Positions 16,845 to 26,301 of a stretch of DNA of 59,902 nucleotides are shown one piece after another. Below the pieces are notes generated by a model. It was given only the letters and a program-made list of their open reading frames with translations, was not told where the DNA came from and ran no database searches. The stretch covers positions 1 through 59,902 of the forward strand of contig CALXSH010000007.1 of NCBI GenBank assembly GCA_944391065.1. The letters are read 5' to 3'. The number at the start of each line of letters is the position of its first letter. The first letter of the stretch is position 1. A program made the translations under genes and the position numbers. Origin of the DNA: an uncultured Kiritimatiellota bacterium (GTDB taxonomy: Bacteria > Verrucomicrobiota > Kiritimatiellia > RFP12 > DVOR01).

Positions 16845-17597
16845 ATGCGTAAAACTATCGTTGCCGGCAACTGGAAGATGAACAAGCTCCCTTCCGAAGC
16901 CGCCGCCCTCATTGCCGACATCCGTAAGGCCACCAACGACGGCGACTGCGGCGTCGAAGTCGTTGTCTGCGTCCCCTTCACTGCCATTCCCGCCGCCGCC
17001 GAAGCCCTCGAGGGGTCCTCCATCGGCCTCGGTGCCCAGAACATGCACTGGAAGGCCTCCGGCGCCTACACCGGCGAAATCTCCGCCGACATGCTCAAGG
17101 ATCTCGGCGTGCAGTACGTCATCCTCGGCCACAGCGAGCGCCGTCAGTACTTCGCCGAGACCGACGAGACCGTCAATCTCAAGCTCAAGGCCGCCCTCGC
17201 CGCCGGGCTCACCCCGATTGTCTGCGTCGGCGAGACCCTCGAAGAGCGCGAAACCGGCAAGATGCAGGACGTCATCGTCCGCCAGGTCACCGAAGACCTC
17301 GCCGGCTGCCAGGAGGATTTCGAAAAGATCGTGATTGCCTATGAGCCCGTCTGGGCCATCGGCACCGGCAAGACCGCCACCTCCACCCAGGCTCAGGAGG
17401 TCCACGCCCTCATCCGCGCCACCCTGGCCAAGATGAATCCCGCCCAGGCCGAGAAGGTCCGCATCCAGTACGGCGGCTCCATGAAGCCCGAAAATGCCGG
17501 CGACCTGATGGCCAAGCCCGACATCGACGGCGGCCTCATCGGCGGCGCCGCTTTGGTCGCCGCGTCGTTTGCGGCGATCGTCGAGGCCGGCAAGTAA
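16845..17597 (+). CDS. tpiA: triosephosphate isomerase
   Basis: Interconverts dihydroxyacetone phosphate and glyceraldehyde 3-phosphate in glycolysis and gluconeogenesis. All signatures are present in 250 residues, the normal length: GNWKMN with the substrate-binding Lys at about K11, the GHSERR motif with the catalytic His at about residue 95, and the [14 protein letters not shown] motif with the catalytic Glu and flexible loop 6. A C-terminal [10 protein letters not shown] phosphate-binding segment is intact. An AAAAGGAAA site precedes the ATG. Codons end overwhelmingly in C, as expected for a highly expressed gene here. Confidence 0.98.
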   Translation: MRKTIVAGNWKMNKLPSEAAALIADIRKATNDGDCGVEVVVCVPFTAIPAAAEALEGSSIGLGAQNMHWKASGAYTGEISADMLKDLGVQYVILGHSERRQYFAETDETVNLKLKAALAAGLTPIVCVGETLEERETGKMQDVIVRQVTEDLAGCQEDFEKIVIAYEPVWAIGTGKTATSTQAQEVHALIRATLAKMNPAQAEKVRIQYGGSMKPENAGDLMAKPDIDGGLIGGAALVAASFAAIVEAGK

Positions 17598-17642
17598 GCC
17601 GCGGGGCGCCGGACGCGTCCCGCTCCCTGAGGCAGCAAAATG

Positions 17643-17675
17643 GCCCCGGCAGTGCACTGCCCGGGGCTTTTCTTT
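17643..17675 (+). terminator. intrinsic terminator after tpiA
   Basis: A long, nearly perfect GC stem (GCCCCGG.CAGTG with CACTG.CCGGGGC, one bulged C) is followed by TTTTCTTTT. It ends the pseudopilin/tpiA transcript. The remaining bases to 17811 show GC-rich sequence without a recognisable feature. Confidence 0.85.
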
Positions 17676-17787
17676 TGCCGGAGGCTGTCCCCGCACCGGA
17701 GCCCGCCGGGGCGCAGTCCACGGGCCGGAGGCGGGGTACCGGTGCCCCGCCGGGGTGCCGCCTGCGGCGGCGAAGGCATGCCTCCGC

Positions 17788-17817
17788 TTGCCTTTCATCG
17801 CCGCTTCGGGGTACAAT
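17788..17817 (+). promoter_or_regulatory. promoter for ribE
   Basis: TTGCCT at 17788-17793 and TACAAT at 17812-17817 are separated by 18 bp. The -10 ends 9 nt before the ATG at 17827, so the message would be leaderless or nearly so. No FMN riboswitch is visible. Confidence 0.45.
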
Positions 17818-17826
17818 GGCCCCGAT

Positions 17827-18471
17827 ATGTTTACGGGATTGGTCCAGCGGATCGGCGAAGTGGCCGAGGCGCGGCGCCGCGGAAGCGGCCTGTCGCTGAC
17901 GGTGCGCGCGCCGGGGTTGGCGCCGGCGGAGGATCCGCCGGCGCTGGGCGAGAGCATCGCCGTCAACGGTGCGTGCCTTACGGCCGCCGCCCTTACGGCC
18001 GACGGATTCACGGCCGACGTGCTGGAGGAAACGCTCCGCTGCACGATGCTGGGCACGCTCCGCGCCGGCGACCGGGTCAATCTCGAGCGGGCCCTGCGTC
18101 TGGGGGACCGCCTCGGCGGACATCTCGTCTCGGGGCACGTCGACGAAGTCGGCCGCCTCATTTCCGTCCGCTCCGCCGGCGATGATTTCGTTTACCGTTT
18201 TGCCTGTTCGTCAGCCTTCGCGCGCGGCACCGTGCGCAAGGGGTCGGTGGCGGTCTCGGGGGTCAGCCTCACGGTGACGGCCGTGGACGACGGGGCTTTT
18301 GAAGTGTCGCTCATTCCGACCACGCTGCGCGATACGGTCCTGGGGGCGTTGCGGCCCGGGGATCCCGTGAATCTCGAGGCCGACCTCCTGGGGGTTTACG
18401 TGCGCAGGGCGCTGGGACGGGAGGCGACGGTTTCGGCCGAACACTGGTTTGCCGCGGGTTGCGCGGATTAA
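17827..18471 (+). CDS. ribE: riboflavin synthase alpha subunit
   Basis: Dismutates two 6,7-dimethyl-8-ribityllumazine molecules to riboflavin, the last step of the pathway. The 214-residue protein has the tandem lumazine-binding domains: first begins MFTGLVQ with NGACLT, second contains HLVSGHVD and SGVSLTV. The MFTG start fixes the ATG at 17827 although a longer frame is open upstream. No other rib genes are close, so the pathway is dispersed. It is 13 nt from pgi, suggesting one transcript. Confidence 0.95.
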   Translation: MFTGLVQRIGEVAEARRRGSGLSLTVRAPGLAPAEDPPALGESIAVNGACLTAAALTADGFTADVLEETLRCTMLGTLRAGDRVNLERALRLGDRLGGHLVSGHVDEVGRLISVRSAGDDFVYRFACSSAFARGTVRKGSVAVSGVSLTVTAVDDGAFEVSLIPTTLRDTVLGALRPGDPVNLEADLLGVYVRRALGREATVSAEHWFAAGCAD

Positions 18472-18484
18472 GAAAGGAATACTC

Positions 18485-20089
18485 ATGGACATTGACACGT
18501 GCGAACGCCTGGAAGAGACCATTGCCTCCAAGGAACTGACACTCAAGGAACTCTTTGCCGCCGATCCCGACCGTGCCGCGAAGATGACGCTGACGGCCGC
18601 CGGCTGGACGCTTGACTATTCCAAGAATCTGGTGGACGCCCCCACGATGGCGCTCCTCATCAAACTCGCCGAGAAGGCCAACCTCAAGGCCGAGATCGAG
18701 CGCATGTTCACCGGTGAGCACATCAACCGCACCGAGAACCGCGCCGTCCTCCACACCGCGCTGCGCGCCAATCCCAAGACCCCGCTCGTCGTCGACGGCC
18801 AGAACGTCACCGCCGACGTCCGGGAGGTCCTGGAGCGCATGTCCGCCTTCGCCAAGGCCGTCCGCGACGGCGCGTGGCGCGGCGCCACCGGCAAGCGCAT
18901 CCGCGACATCGTCAATATCGGCATCGGCGGTTCCGACCTCGGTCCCGCGATGGCCTATCAGGCCCTGCTGCCCTTCTCGAAGCGCTCCGTCACCTGCCAC
19001 TACGTCTCCAATATCGACGCCTCTCACATGGCCGAGACGCTTCGCACGCTGAAGCCCGACCAGACGCTCTTCATCGTCGCCTCCAAGACCTTTACGACCC
19101 TCGAGACGATGACCAACGCGGCCACCGCCCGCGCGTGGCTCGTCAGGGCGCTCGGCGAGGAGGCCGTCGCCAAGCACTTTGTCGCCGTCAGCACCAATGC
19201 CAAGAAGGTCTCCGAATTCGGCATCGATACGGCCAACATGTTTGGCTTCTGGGACTGGGTCGGCGGCCGTTATTCCCTGCCCTCGGCCATCGGCCTCTCG
19301 CTGATGATTGCCATCGGCCCGCAGAACTTCCGCCGCATGCTCTCCGGTTACGAGGCGATGGACCGCCACTTCCGCACGGCCTCCTTCAAGCGCAACATGC
19401 CGGTCATCATGGCCCTCCTCGGCATCCTCTACGCCAATGGCTACGGCGCCGATTCCTACGCCGTCCTGCCCTACGACCAGTATCTGGCCCGCTTCCCTGC
19501 CTACCTCCAGCAGCTCGACATGGAGAGCAACGGCAAGTCCGTCGACCGCGACGGCAACCCCGTGGAATACACCACCGGCCCGATCGTCTGGGGCGAACCC
19601 GGCACCAACGGCCAGCATGCCTTCTACCAGCTCATCCACCAGGGCACCCGCCTGATTCCGGCCGACTTCATCGGTTTCTGCCGTTCGCACAATCCTCTGG
19701 GCGACCATCACGCCAAGCTGATGGCCAACTTCTTTGCCCAGACCGAGGCCCTGGCCTTCGGCAAGACCGCCGACCAGTGCCGCGCCGAAGGCGTCCCGGA
19801 GGAGCTCGTGCCCTTCAAGACCTTCGAAGGCAACCACCCGACCAATACGCTCCTGGCCGACGAGCTCACGCCGAAGACCTTCGGCGCCCTTATCGCCCTC
19901 TATGAGCACAAGGTCTTCGTCCAGGGCATCATCTGGAATATCTTCTCCTTCGACCAGTGGGGCGTCGAGCTGGGCAAGGTCCTGGCCGGGCGCATTCTGA
20001 AGGAACTCACCGACCCCAAGGCTCCCCTCGCGCACGACAGCTCGACCAACGCGCTCATCGCCCGTTTCCGTGCCGCCAACGCGAAGTAA
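18485..20089 (+). CDS. pgi: glucose-6-phosphate isomerase
   Basis: Interconverts glucose 6-phosphate and fructose 6-phosphate. The 534-residue length is that of the classical long PGI. Signatures seen: [11 protein letters not shown] near residue 155, [13 protein letters not shown] near residue 205, the second PGI signature [19 protein letters not shown]-like FGFWDWVGG, and the C-terminal helix with [19 protein letters not shown], which includes the catalytic Lys region. AAAGGA precedes the ATG at 18485. Strong C-ending codon bias. Together with tpiA it makes a small glycolytic neighbourhood. Confidence 0.97.
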   Translation: MDIDTCERLEETIASKELTLKELFAADPDRAAKMTLTAAGWTLDYSKNLVDAPTMALLIKLAEKANLKAEIERMFTGEHINRTENRAVLHTALRANPKTPLVVDGQNVTADVREVLERMSAFAKAVRDGAWRGATGKRIRDIVNIGIGGSDLGPAMAYQALLPFSKRSVTCHYVSNIDASHMAETLRTLKPDQTLFIVASKTFTTLETMTNAATARAWLVRALGEEAVAKHFVAVSTNAKKVSEFGIDTANMFGFWDWVGGRYSLPSAIGLSLMIAIGPQNFRRMLSGYEAMDRHFRTASFKRNMPVIMALLGILYANGYGADSYAVLPYDQYLARFPAYLQQLDMESNGKSVDRDGNPVEYTTGPIVWGEPGTNGQHAFYQLIHQGTRLIPADFIGFCRSHNPLGDHHAKLMANFFAQTEALAFGKTADQCRAEGVPEELVPFKTFEGNHPTNTLLADELTPKTFGALIALYEHKVFVQGIIWNIFSFDQWGVELGKVLAGRILKELTDPKAPLAHDSSTNALIARFRAANAK

Positions 20090-20093
20090 GCCG

Positions 20094-20663
20094 ATGCGGA
20101 CCCTTCCCTTCACGGAAGCTTCGCTTGAGGCCGCCGCCGAACGCCTGCTCGGCGGCGGCGCCGTCATTCTTCCCACCGAGACCGTTTACGGCATCGCCTG
20201 CCACCCCGCCTTCCCCGCGGCCCTGGACCGCATCCGTGCCCTCAAGCGCCGCCCCTCCGCGCAGCCTTTCCAGCTGCTTGCCGACGGGGCGGAGACCGTC
20301 TGGGCCGCCGGTGCCATCCGCACCCCCGCGGCCGAACGTCTCGCGGCCTGTTGGCCGGGCGCTCTGACTCTGGTCCTGCCGATGGAGCGGGGCGGCGACG
20401 AAGGCTTCCGCGTGCCGGACCATGCCCTCCTGCGCGCTCTCATCCGCCGTTGCGGCGGGTTGCTGCGCTGCACGAGCGTCAACGTTCACGGCGAACCGCC
20501 GGCGCGCGACGCGGCCGAGGCCGCCGCGGCCCTGCCGGGCGCCGACCTCCTGCTCGACGGCGGCCCCGCCCGCATGGGCGTGGCCTCGACCGTTGCCCGC
20601 GTCGGTGCCGACGGCACCCTCACCGTCCTCCGTCAGGGCGGTCTCACCCTCCCCGTCCGCTGA
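20094..20663 (+). CDS. TsaC/YrdC/Sua5-family threonylcarbamoyl-AMP synthase
   Basis: Probably makes threonylcarbamoyl-adenylate for t6A37 modification of ANN-decoding tRNAs. The 189-residue protein is a single YrdC domain: [13 protein letters not shown] near residue 26, [14 protein letters not shown] near residue 50, [10 protein letters not shown] near residue 87, and the C-terminal GVASTVARV. The usual S-A-N-x-S-G motif is replaced by TSVNVHG, a deviation that leaves some room for a YciO-like role. It begins 4 nt after the pgi stop. There is no C-terminal Sua5 domain. Confidence 0.82.
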   Translation: MRTLPFTEASLEAAAERLLGGGAVILPTETVYGIACHPAFPAALDRIRALKRRPSAQPFQLLADGAETVWAAGAIRTPAAERLAACWPGALTLVLPMERGGDEGFRVPDHALLRALIRRCGGLLRCTSVNVHGEPPARDAAEAAAALPGADLLLDGGPARMGVASTVARVGADGTLTVLRQGGLTLPVR

Positions 20664-20670
20664 CGGGGTT

Positions 20671-20679
20671 TGCTATACT
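20671..20679 (+). promoter_or_regulatory. extended -10 for recA
   Basis: TGC-TATACT is an extended -10 starting transcription near 20686, about 70 nt before the recA ATG. The leader holds a small GC hairpin (20696-20711) and the 12-bp palindrome CAGGAATTCCTG (20742-20753) beside the start codon. Confidence 0.55.
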
Positions 20680-20755
20680 GGTGCCCGCTGTCCGACCCCG
20701 CATGGGCGGGGCCCAAGGTCAGCTTCTCCCAACCGCTTATTCAGGAATTCCTGCC

Positions 20756-21847
20756 ATGGCAGACAAGAAGACCGCCGCCCCCTCCTCCGCTCAGGAAAAA
20801 CTCAACGCCGTACTCAGTCAGATCCGCAAGGAATTCGGCGCCACCGCCATCATGAAGATGGGTGACGTCGAGGTTCAGGATATCCCGGTCATCTCCACCG
20901 GCGCCTTCTCCCTTGACCTGGCCCTCGGCGTCGGCGGCGTTCCCCGCGGCCGCATCATTGAGATCTTCGGCAACGAATCCTCCGGCAAGACCACCCTCTC
21001 GCTGCACATCGCCGCCAACGCCCAGAAGCAGGGCGGCATCGTCGCCTTCGTCGATGCCGAACACGCCCTCGACATCGCCTACGCCCGCCGCATCGGCGTC
21101 GACGTCGACAATCTCCTCCTCTCCCAGCCCAACTCCGGCGAAGAGGCCCTTCAGATCACCGAACAGCTCGTCCGCTCCGGTGCCGTCGACGTCGTCATCG
21201 TCGACTCCGTCGCCGCCCTCGTGCCCCAGAGCGAACTCGACGGCGACATCGGTGACTCTCACATGGGTGCCCAGGCCCGCCTGATGTCCCAGGCCATGCG
21301 CAAGCTCACCGGTCTCCTCGCCTCCACCAAGACCCTCTGCATCTTCACCAACCAGATCCGCATGAAGATCGGCGTCATGTTCGGCTCTCCCGAGACCACG
21401 ACCGGCGGCAACGCCCTCAAGTTTTACGCCTCGGTCCGCATGAAAATCGCCCGTATCTCCACCCTTAAGGACGCCTCCGGCAAGGCCTACGGCAACCGTA
21501 CCCGCGTCAACGTGGTCAAGAACAAGGTCGCCCCGCCCTTCACCGAGGCCGAATTCGACATTCTCTACTCCCGCGGCATCTCCTGGGAAGGCTCCGTCCT
21601 CGACTCCGCCATTGCCGCCGGCGTCGTTCTCAAGCGCGGCAGCTGGCTCAGCTACGACGGCGAACAGATCGGTCAGGGGGCCGCAGCCGCCGTCGAATTT
21701 CTCCGTGCCCATCCCGAAACCCTCGAATCCATCCGTCTCCAGGTCCTCGGCCACCGCGAGATCTTCGCTCCCGGAGCCACCAACCGCTCGCTCTCCGGGG
21801 AGGACGCCGCAGCGCCCGAAGGCGACACGGACCCGTCCGCGGAATGA
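20756..21847 (+). CDS. recA: recombinase RecA
   Basis: ATP-dependent strand exchange protein of homologous recombination and SOS induction. The 363-residue protein has Walker [10 protein letters not shown] (72-80), Walker [11 protein letters not shown], the L1/L2 DNA-binding loops (including the MGLQAR-equivalent [10 protein letters not shown] and [30 protein letters not shown]) and an acidic C-terminus. The start MADKK at 20756 is typical. Shine-Dalgarno is weak (AGGA inside a palindrome). I see no canonical LexA box in the leader. C-ending codon bias is strong. Confidence 0.98.
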   Translation: MADKKTAAPSSAQEKLNAVLSQIRKEFGATAIMKMGDVEVQDIPVISTGAFSLDLALGVGGVPRGRIIEIFGNESSGKTTLSLHIAANAQKQGGIVAFVDAEHALDIAYARRIGVDVDNLLLSQPNSGEEALQITEQLVRSGAVDVVIVDSVAALVPQSELDGDIGDSHMGAQARLMSQAMRKLTGLLASTKTLCIFTNQIRMKIGVMFGSPETTTGGNALKFYASVRMKIARISTLKDASGKAYGNRTRVNVVKNKVAPPFTEAEFDILYSRGISWEGSVLDSAIAAGVVLKRGSWLSYDGEQIGQGAAAAVEFLRAHPETLESIRLQVLGHREIFAPGATNRSLSGEDAAAPEGDTDPSAE

Positions 21848-21882
21848 CGACGGCGCCCTGACGCCGCCGTGCGGAGACGCGG

Positions 21883-21901
21883 GCGCCGCTCCTTGCGGCG
21901 C
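21883..21901. terminator. hairpin after recA
   Basis: A 7-bp stem (GCGCCGC/GCGGCGC, loop TCCTT) lies 35 nt after the recA stop and just upstream of the mreB promoter. There is no T-run, so termination strength is doubtful. Confidence 0.4.
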
Positions 21902-21922
21902 TTCGCGCATCTGTGCTATCGT
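21893..21922 (+). promoter_or_regulatory. promoter for mre operon
   Basis: TTGCGG (21893-21898) and the extended -10 TGC-TATCGT (21914-21922) lie 18 bp apart, about 32 nt before the mreB ATG, which has a TAAGGAG site. Confidence 0.5.
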
Positions 21923-21954
21923 ATCGGGGTACACAGAGGCATAAGGAGCTGACA

Positions 21955-23004
21955 ATGCTGAAATGTTTGGATTGGCTGGTGGGCATGTTCTCGACCGACA
22001 TCGGAATTGACCTGGGCACGGCGAATACGCTGGTCTTCGTCAAGGGGCAGGGCGTGGTGATCCGCGAACCCTCCGTCGTGGCCATGCAGCGCGGCACCAA
22101 GAAGATCCTGGCGGTGGGCGCGGAGGCCAAGCGCATGCTGGGCCGTACCCCGGGCAATATCATCGCCGTGCGTCCGATGAAGTCGGGCGTGATTGCCGAT
22201 CCGGACATTACCGAAGCAATGATCCGCTATTTCATCACCAAGGCCCGTCGCGGCCATCACAGCCTCTTTCGTCCGCGCGTGGTCATCGCGGCGCCCTCCG
22301 AAATCACCGATGTCGAGTGGCGCGCCGTCGAGGAAGCTGCGCGCCGTGCCGGCGCGCGCCGGGTCTGCCTCATTGAGGAGCCCATGGCGTCGGCCATCGG
22401 CGTGGGCCTCCCCGTGCAGGATCCCTCGGGCAGCCTGATCGTCGATATCGGCGGCGGCACCTGCGAAATCGCCCTGATCTCCCTGGCCGGCATCGTCCGG
22501 GCCAAGAGCGTCCGCGTAGGCGGCGACACGATGGACGAATGCATCATGCAGTACATGCGCCGCGTCTACAATCTGCTCATCGGCGAGCGCACCGCCGAAG
22601 ACATCAAGGTTTCAATCGGTTCGGCCTATCCGCTGGACGAGGAGATGTCGATGGAGGTCAAGGGCCGCGACCTGGTCGCCGGTCTGCCGAAGACCCTGCG
22701 CATCACCTCCGAGGAGGTCCGCGAAGCGCTCAAGGACCCCGTCACCGCCATCGTCGACGCCATCCGCACCCTGCTCAACGACGCGCCGCCGGAACTCTCC
22801 TCCGACCTGGTTGACCGCGGCATCGTGCTCGCGGGCGGTTCTTCGCTGCTGCGCGGTCTGGACCGCCTCATTGCGGCCCAGACGGGGCTCCCGGTCATGG
22901 TGGCGGACGACCCGCTTTCGGGTGTGGCCAACGGCACCGGCCGCGTGCTGGAGGAGCTGGATTTCTTCGAAGCGCACTCCGGCATGAGCCGCAACCGCGG
23001 CTGA
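21955..23004 (+). CDS. mreB: rod-shape protein MreB
   Basis: Actin-like protein that polymerises under the inner membrane and guides elongation of the peptidoglycan wall. The 349-residue protein has the nucleotide-binding signatures GIDLGTANTLVFV (phosphate 1), IVDIGGGTCEIALI (phosphate 2) and GIVLAGGSSLLRGLD (adenosine), and the EEPMASAIGVGLPV segment. The hydrophobic N-terminal MLKCLDWLVGMFS may be a membrane-binding amphipathic helix. First gene of a mreB-mreC-mreD-mrdA operon; rodA, often present at its end, is missing. Confidence 0.98.
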   Translation: MLKCLDWLVGMFSTDIGIDLGTANTLVFVKGQGVVIREPSVVAMQRGTKKILAVGAEAKRMLGRTPGNIIAVRPMKSGVIADPDITEAMIRYFITKARRGHHSLFRPRVVIAAPSEITDVEWRAVEEAARRAGARRVCLIEEPMASAIGVGLPVQDPSGSLIVDIGGGTCEIALISLAGIVRAKSVRVGGDTMDECIMQYMRRVYNLLIGERTAEDIKVSIGSAYPLDEEMSMEVKGRDLVAGLPKTLRITSEEVREALKDPVTAIVDAIRTLLNDAPPELSSDLVDRGIVLAGGSSLLRGLDRLIAAQTGLPVMVADDPLSGVANGTGRVLEELDFFEAHSGMSRNRG

Positions 23005-23036
23005 TTCCCGTCCGGACGGGATAGGGAGTCGCGGCT

Positions 23037-23888
23037 TTGAGGCAGCGGATTGTTCTTCTTCTGGCATCGGCCGCCGTCGGCCTGACCGTTCTCTTCTGTC
23101 ATGACACCGTACGCGGTCTCTGTACGGAGGCCGCCTATCCCTTTACGCGCGCCGCGGGATGGTTCCGCGGCCAGGTCGGCACCCGCCTGAAGGCGGCCTG
23201 GCGCGGCCTCTGTGACGGCGTGACGCGCGCCGACGCCGACGCGGAGATTGAGCGTCTCCGCGTCCTCCTTGCCAGGACCGAAGCGGTGCACCGCGAGAAT
23301 GCCGACCTGCGCCGGGCCCTGGGGTGGGAACCGCCGCCCGGGCTGGAGGCTGTGCCGGCCCATATTCTCTCTCATGGCGGCGGACTGGGCGTCTGGCCGC
23401 GGCTGACGCTGGACGTCGGGAGCCGCGACGGCGTGGCCGTCGGCGACGCTGTGGTCGTACCGGAGGGGTTGGTCGGGCGCGTGGCCGGGGGCGTCACGGC
23501 CAATACCTGCACCGTTATTCTCCTTTCCGATCCGGGCTGCTACGTGGCTGCGGAGATTCCCGGCGTGGCCAAGGGCATTGTCCAGGGCGGGCGCGGGTTG
23601 GACGTCGGCGGTCCCGGCGGGCCCGACGCCCTCTACGCGCAGAACCCGCTCCGGCTGCGCTTCATCGACCGTCATATCGCCCTCCAGCCCCGGCAGCAGC
23701 TGCTGACCGAGGGGAGCGGCGACCTTTTCCCGCGCGGCATCGTCATCGGCTCCGTCATCGCCATGGTCGTGCCGGAGGAGAACGCCGGCCTGATCGGTGA
23801 GGCGGCGGTGGCTCCGGCCGTCGACCCGACGCTGTTGCGCATGGCCTTCGTGCTGCGTCCCGAACGCCGGGAGGGGCCTTCCGAATGA
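23037..23888 (+). CDS. mreC: rod-shape protein MreC
   Basis: Bitopic periplasmic scaffold linking MreB to PBP2. The 283-residue protein has an N-terminal membrane helix (about residues 5-22), a helical coiled-coil part with ADAEIERLRVLLARTEAVHRENADLRRAL (given here in pieces: residues about 67-95), then the MreC beta domain with VGSRDGVAVGDAVVVPEGLVGRV. The start is TTG at 23037, supported by AGGGAG about 8 nt upstream; no ATG is available before the helix. Overlaps mreD by 4 nt. Confidence 0.93.
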   Translation: MRQRIVLLLASAAVGLTVLFCHDTVRGLCTEAAYPFTRAAGWFRGQVGTRLKAAWRGLCDGVTRADADAEIERLRVLLARTEAVHRENADLRRALGWEPPPGLEAVPAHILSHGGGLGVWPRLTLDVGSRDGVAVGDAVVVPEGLVGRVAGGVTANTCTVILLSDPGCYVAAEIPGVAKGIVQGGRGLDVGGPGGPDALYAQNPLRLRFIDRHIALQPRQQLLTEGSGDLFPRGIVIGSVIAMVVPEENAGLIGEAAVAPAVDPTLLRMAFVLRPERREGPSE

Positions 23889-24415
23889 CCGCCGTCCGCT
23901 TCATGGACGGACTCTGGTTTACCCTCTTCTTCGCCGCGCTGGCCGGGGTGGGGCAGGCGGTGCTGCCCGAAACGCCCCTCTTCCGCTTTGCCTGGCTGCC
24001 GTCGTGGTTTGCCTACCGCGTGCTGACGCGCCGCGATCGGATCGGGTGCTGGGCGCCGCTCTGGGCAGGCCTCCTCTGTGAGACGATGTGGGACCTGCCG
24101 CCCTTGGGCGGGGTCATCGGGTGCGTGCTGCTGGCGTGGGTGCTCAAGGGGCTGGAAGACCTCTTTCCGCGCCATCCGCTGACGCGCCACGGGGTCTTCG
24201 TGGGGTTGGTGCTGACGCCGGCCGTCTGGCTCTGGGCGCTCGGCTATGCCCTCCTCTTCCGCGGCACCGATGCGCTGGCGCTGGTGCCGGGAGCGGGCTC
24301 GATCGTCGCCGCGCCCGTCGTCGGCGCGGCCCTTGGCGGCTTCGCCTTCTGGCTCTACGGCCGATGGAACTTCCTCTGTCTGGAGGAACCGACGGAGGCG
24401 GACGATGAAGGTTGA
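23885..24415 (+). CDS. mreD: MreD-like membrane protein
   Basis: A 176-residue hydrophobic protein with about five membrane segments, in the position of mreD between mreC and mrdA. Sequence similarity to MreD is weak by eye, as is usual for this family; size, topology and context carry the call. It would be part of the elongasome in the inner membrane. The ATGA start overlaps the mreC stop, and its end overlaps mrdA by 11 nt, so the whole operon is translationally coupled. Confidence 0.75.
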   Translation: MTAVRFMDGLWFTLFFAALAGVGQAVLPETPLFRFAWLPSWFAYRVLTRRDRIGCWAPLWAGLLCETMWDLPPLGGVIGCVLLAWVLKGLEDLFPRHPLTRHGVFVGLVLTPAVWLWALGYALLFRGTDALALVPGAGSIVAAPVVGAALGGFAFWLYGRWNFLCLEEPTEADDEG

Positions 24416-26222
24416 GCGCGTCGCGCCCCAGCGCGTGGCCGGCTGGAAACTCCTCGTGGCCATGGTCTTCTTTCTGCTTGGCTGCCTGACGCTGGTCTGG
24501 CGCCTTTGGAACGTGCAGGTCGTCGAGAGCGGCGAATACAGCGGGGCCCAGTCCGCGCAGAGTTACCGCCGCGTCCAGACGCCCGGCCTGCGTGGGCGCA
24601 TCTATGACCGCCACGGTATCGTCCTGGCCGACAACCGGCCGGTCTATTCGGTGGCAATCTACTGCGAGGAGCTCCGCCAGTCCGGACGCTGGGAGAATAC
24701 GATCCGCGCCGTGGACGCCTGCATCGACGATCTCTCGCTGCGGCTCGGACTGCCGCGCGAGGTGACCTCCAAGGAGGTGTCGCGTCACGTGCGGCAGGCG
24801 TTGCCGATGCCCTTTGTCGTCTTTGAGGATGTTGGGTTCCGCACCGTGGCCTATGTCACCGAACACGCGGACGAACTGCCGGGCGTCATCATTCTGGTCG
24901 GGTCGCGGCGCGTCTACCCGCTGGGTTCGCTGGCGGCGCATGTGCTCGGTTACGTCGGGTATGCCACGGAGGTCCGCGACGACGGCATCCGGTGGCACTA
25001 CCGGCTGCCCGAGATCGTCGGGCGCGCCGGCATTGAGGCGCGTTATGACAGCCTGCTGGCGGGTCACAGCGGCGAGGGACTGCTGCGCGTCGATTCGCGT
25101 GGCTATGCCCATGAGCGATGGATGAACCGCGCCCAACAGGCCGGGAGCGATCTGACGCTGACCCTGGACGTGCGGCTGCAGCAGGTGGCCGAGACGGCGC
25201 TCGCCGGGCGCCCGGGCGCCGTGGTGGCGCTGGATCCGCGCAACGGCGACGTCCTGGTCATGGCCTCCGCGCCGGCCTATGACCCCAACAACATGGTGCC
25301 GCCGGTCTCCTCGGCCTTCTACAGGGGGCTCCTTGAGAATCCTGACCGGCCGCTCTTCAACCGCGCCATTCAAGGCAATTATCCGCCCGGGTCGGTCTTC
25401 AAGCCCTTCGTGGCCATCGCCGCGCAGGAGCACAATTACGACGCGAATACCCTCTTTGACTGCACGGGCATCTATACCGAGCACAACTGCCGTCTGCGGT
25501 GCGCGAACCGTTACGGTCACGGCGAACTCGACATGCGCCAGGCGCTCATGAAGTCGTGCAATCCCTACTTCTGTTCTCTCGGCACGCGCATCGGGATGGA
25601 CGCCATCGCGGCGACGGCCGAGCAGGCGGGCTTCGGATCGCGCACGGGCATCGACCTGCCGGGCGAGAGCGCCGGGCTGATGCCGACGCCGGCGTGGAAG
25701 GAGCGCACGGGACGGGGACGGTGGCGGATTTCCGACACGGCGCAGTGTTCCATCGGGCAGGGCATGATTCTCTCCAACCCGCTCCAGGTGGCCCATGCCA
25801 TCGGCACGCTGGCGATGGAGGGCGACATGCGCCGTCCGCGTCTCGTGGCGGTGGGCACGCAGGGCGAACTGCAGCGGCGCCTGCCGTGGGACCATGACGC
25901 CATCCGCGCCGTCATCGACGGGATGTGCATGGTCGTCGCCGGCGGCACCGGCCAGACGATGCGCGTCGAGGGCCTGACCGTGGCCGGCAAGACCGGCACG
26001 GCCGAGTACATCGACGCCGCGACCAAGTCCCGCCGCAAGCGCGTCTGGTGCGCGGCCTTCGCACCTTCCGAACATCCCGAGATCGTCGTCGTGGCGCTGC
26101 TCGACAACGGCACAGGCGGCGGCAAGGACGCGGGCCCCATCATTCAGAATGTGCTGGCAGCCTACTTTGGGGCCAAGGCGCGTTCCAACGACGACATCAA
26201 CCCTTACACGCTGGAAGACTGA
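24405..26222 (+). CDS. mrdA: penicillin-binding protein 2 (elongation transpeptidase)
   Basis: Class B transpeptidase that cross-links peptidoglycan during cell elongation. The 605-residue protein has one N-terminal membrane helix (about 14-35), a PBP dimer domain beginning with RGRIYDRHGIVLADN, and a transpeptidase domain with SxxK (SVFK, about S330), SxN (SCN, about 384) and KTGT (about 529). The length matches PBP2/MrdA. As last gene of the mre operon it is the PBP partner of MreC. A weak GC hairpin (AGCCCG/CGGGCT, about 26222-26243) follows the stop. Confidence 0.95.
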   Translation: MKVERVAPQRVAGWKLLVAMVFFLLGCLTLVWRLWNVQVVESGEYSGAQSAQSYRRVQTPGLRGRIYDRHGIVLADNRPVYSVAIYCEELRQSGRWENTIRAVDACIDDLSLRLGLPREVTSKEVSRHVRQALPMPFVVFEDVGFRTVAYVTEHADELPGVIILVGSRRVYPLGSLAAHVLGYVGYATEVRDDGIRWHYRLPEIVGRAGIEARYDSLLAGHSGEGLLRVDSRGYAHERWMNRAQQAGSDLTLTLDVRLQQVAETALAGRPGAVVALDPRNGDVLVMASAPAYDPNNMVPPVSSAFYRGLLENPDRPLFNRAIQGNYPPGSVFKPFVAIAAQEHNYDANTLFDCTGIYTEHNCRLRCANRYGHGELDMRQALMKSCNPYFCSLGTRIGMDAIAATAEQAGFGSRTGIDLPGESAGLMPTPAWKERTGRGRWRISDTAQCSIGQGMILSNPLQVAHAIGTLAMEGDMRRPRLVAVGTQGELQRRLPWDHDAIRAVIDGMCMVVAGGTGQTMRVEGLTVAGKTGTAEYIDAATKSRRKRVWCAAFAPSEHPEIVVVALLDNGTGGGKDAGPIIQNVLAAYFGAKARSNDDINPYTLED

Positions 26223-26245
26223 GCCCGCCCCCGGGATCGGGCTTG

Positions 26246-26254
26246 TGCTAGAAT
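26246..26254 (+). promoter_or_regulatory. extended -10 for speA
   Basis: TGC-TAGAAT lies about 48 nt before the speA start. A 6-bp hairpin with a TCCG tetraloop (26266-26281) follows in the leader, just before the ribosome site. Confidence 0.5.
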
Positions 26255-26301
26255 AGTCCGGATCTTCCGCCTCCGGGCGGACCTACAGAGGAGACATGAC
26301 G

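Noticed and set aside
17676-17826. FMN riboswitch upstream of ribE
   Set aside because: The conserved RFN-element core could not be found, and the -10 lies only 9 nt from the ATG, leaving no room for a riboswitch.
20680-20755. LexA/SOS box before recA
   Set aside because: No CTG-N10-CAG or GAAC-N4-GTTC type site was seen; only an unrelated 12-bp palindrome.
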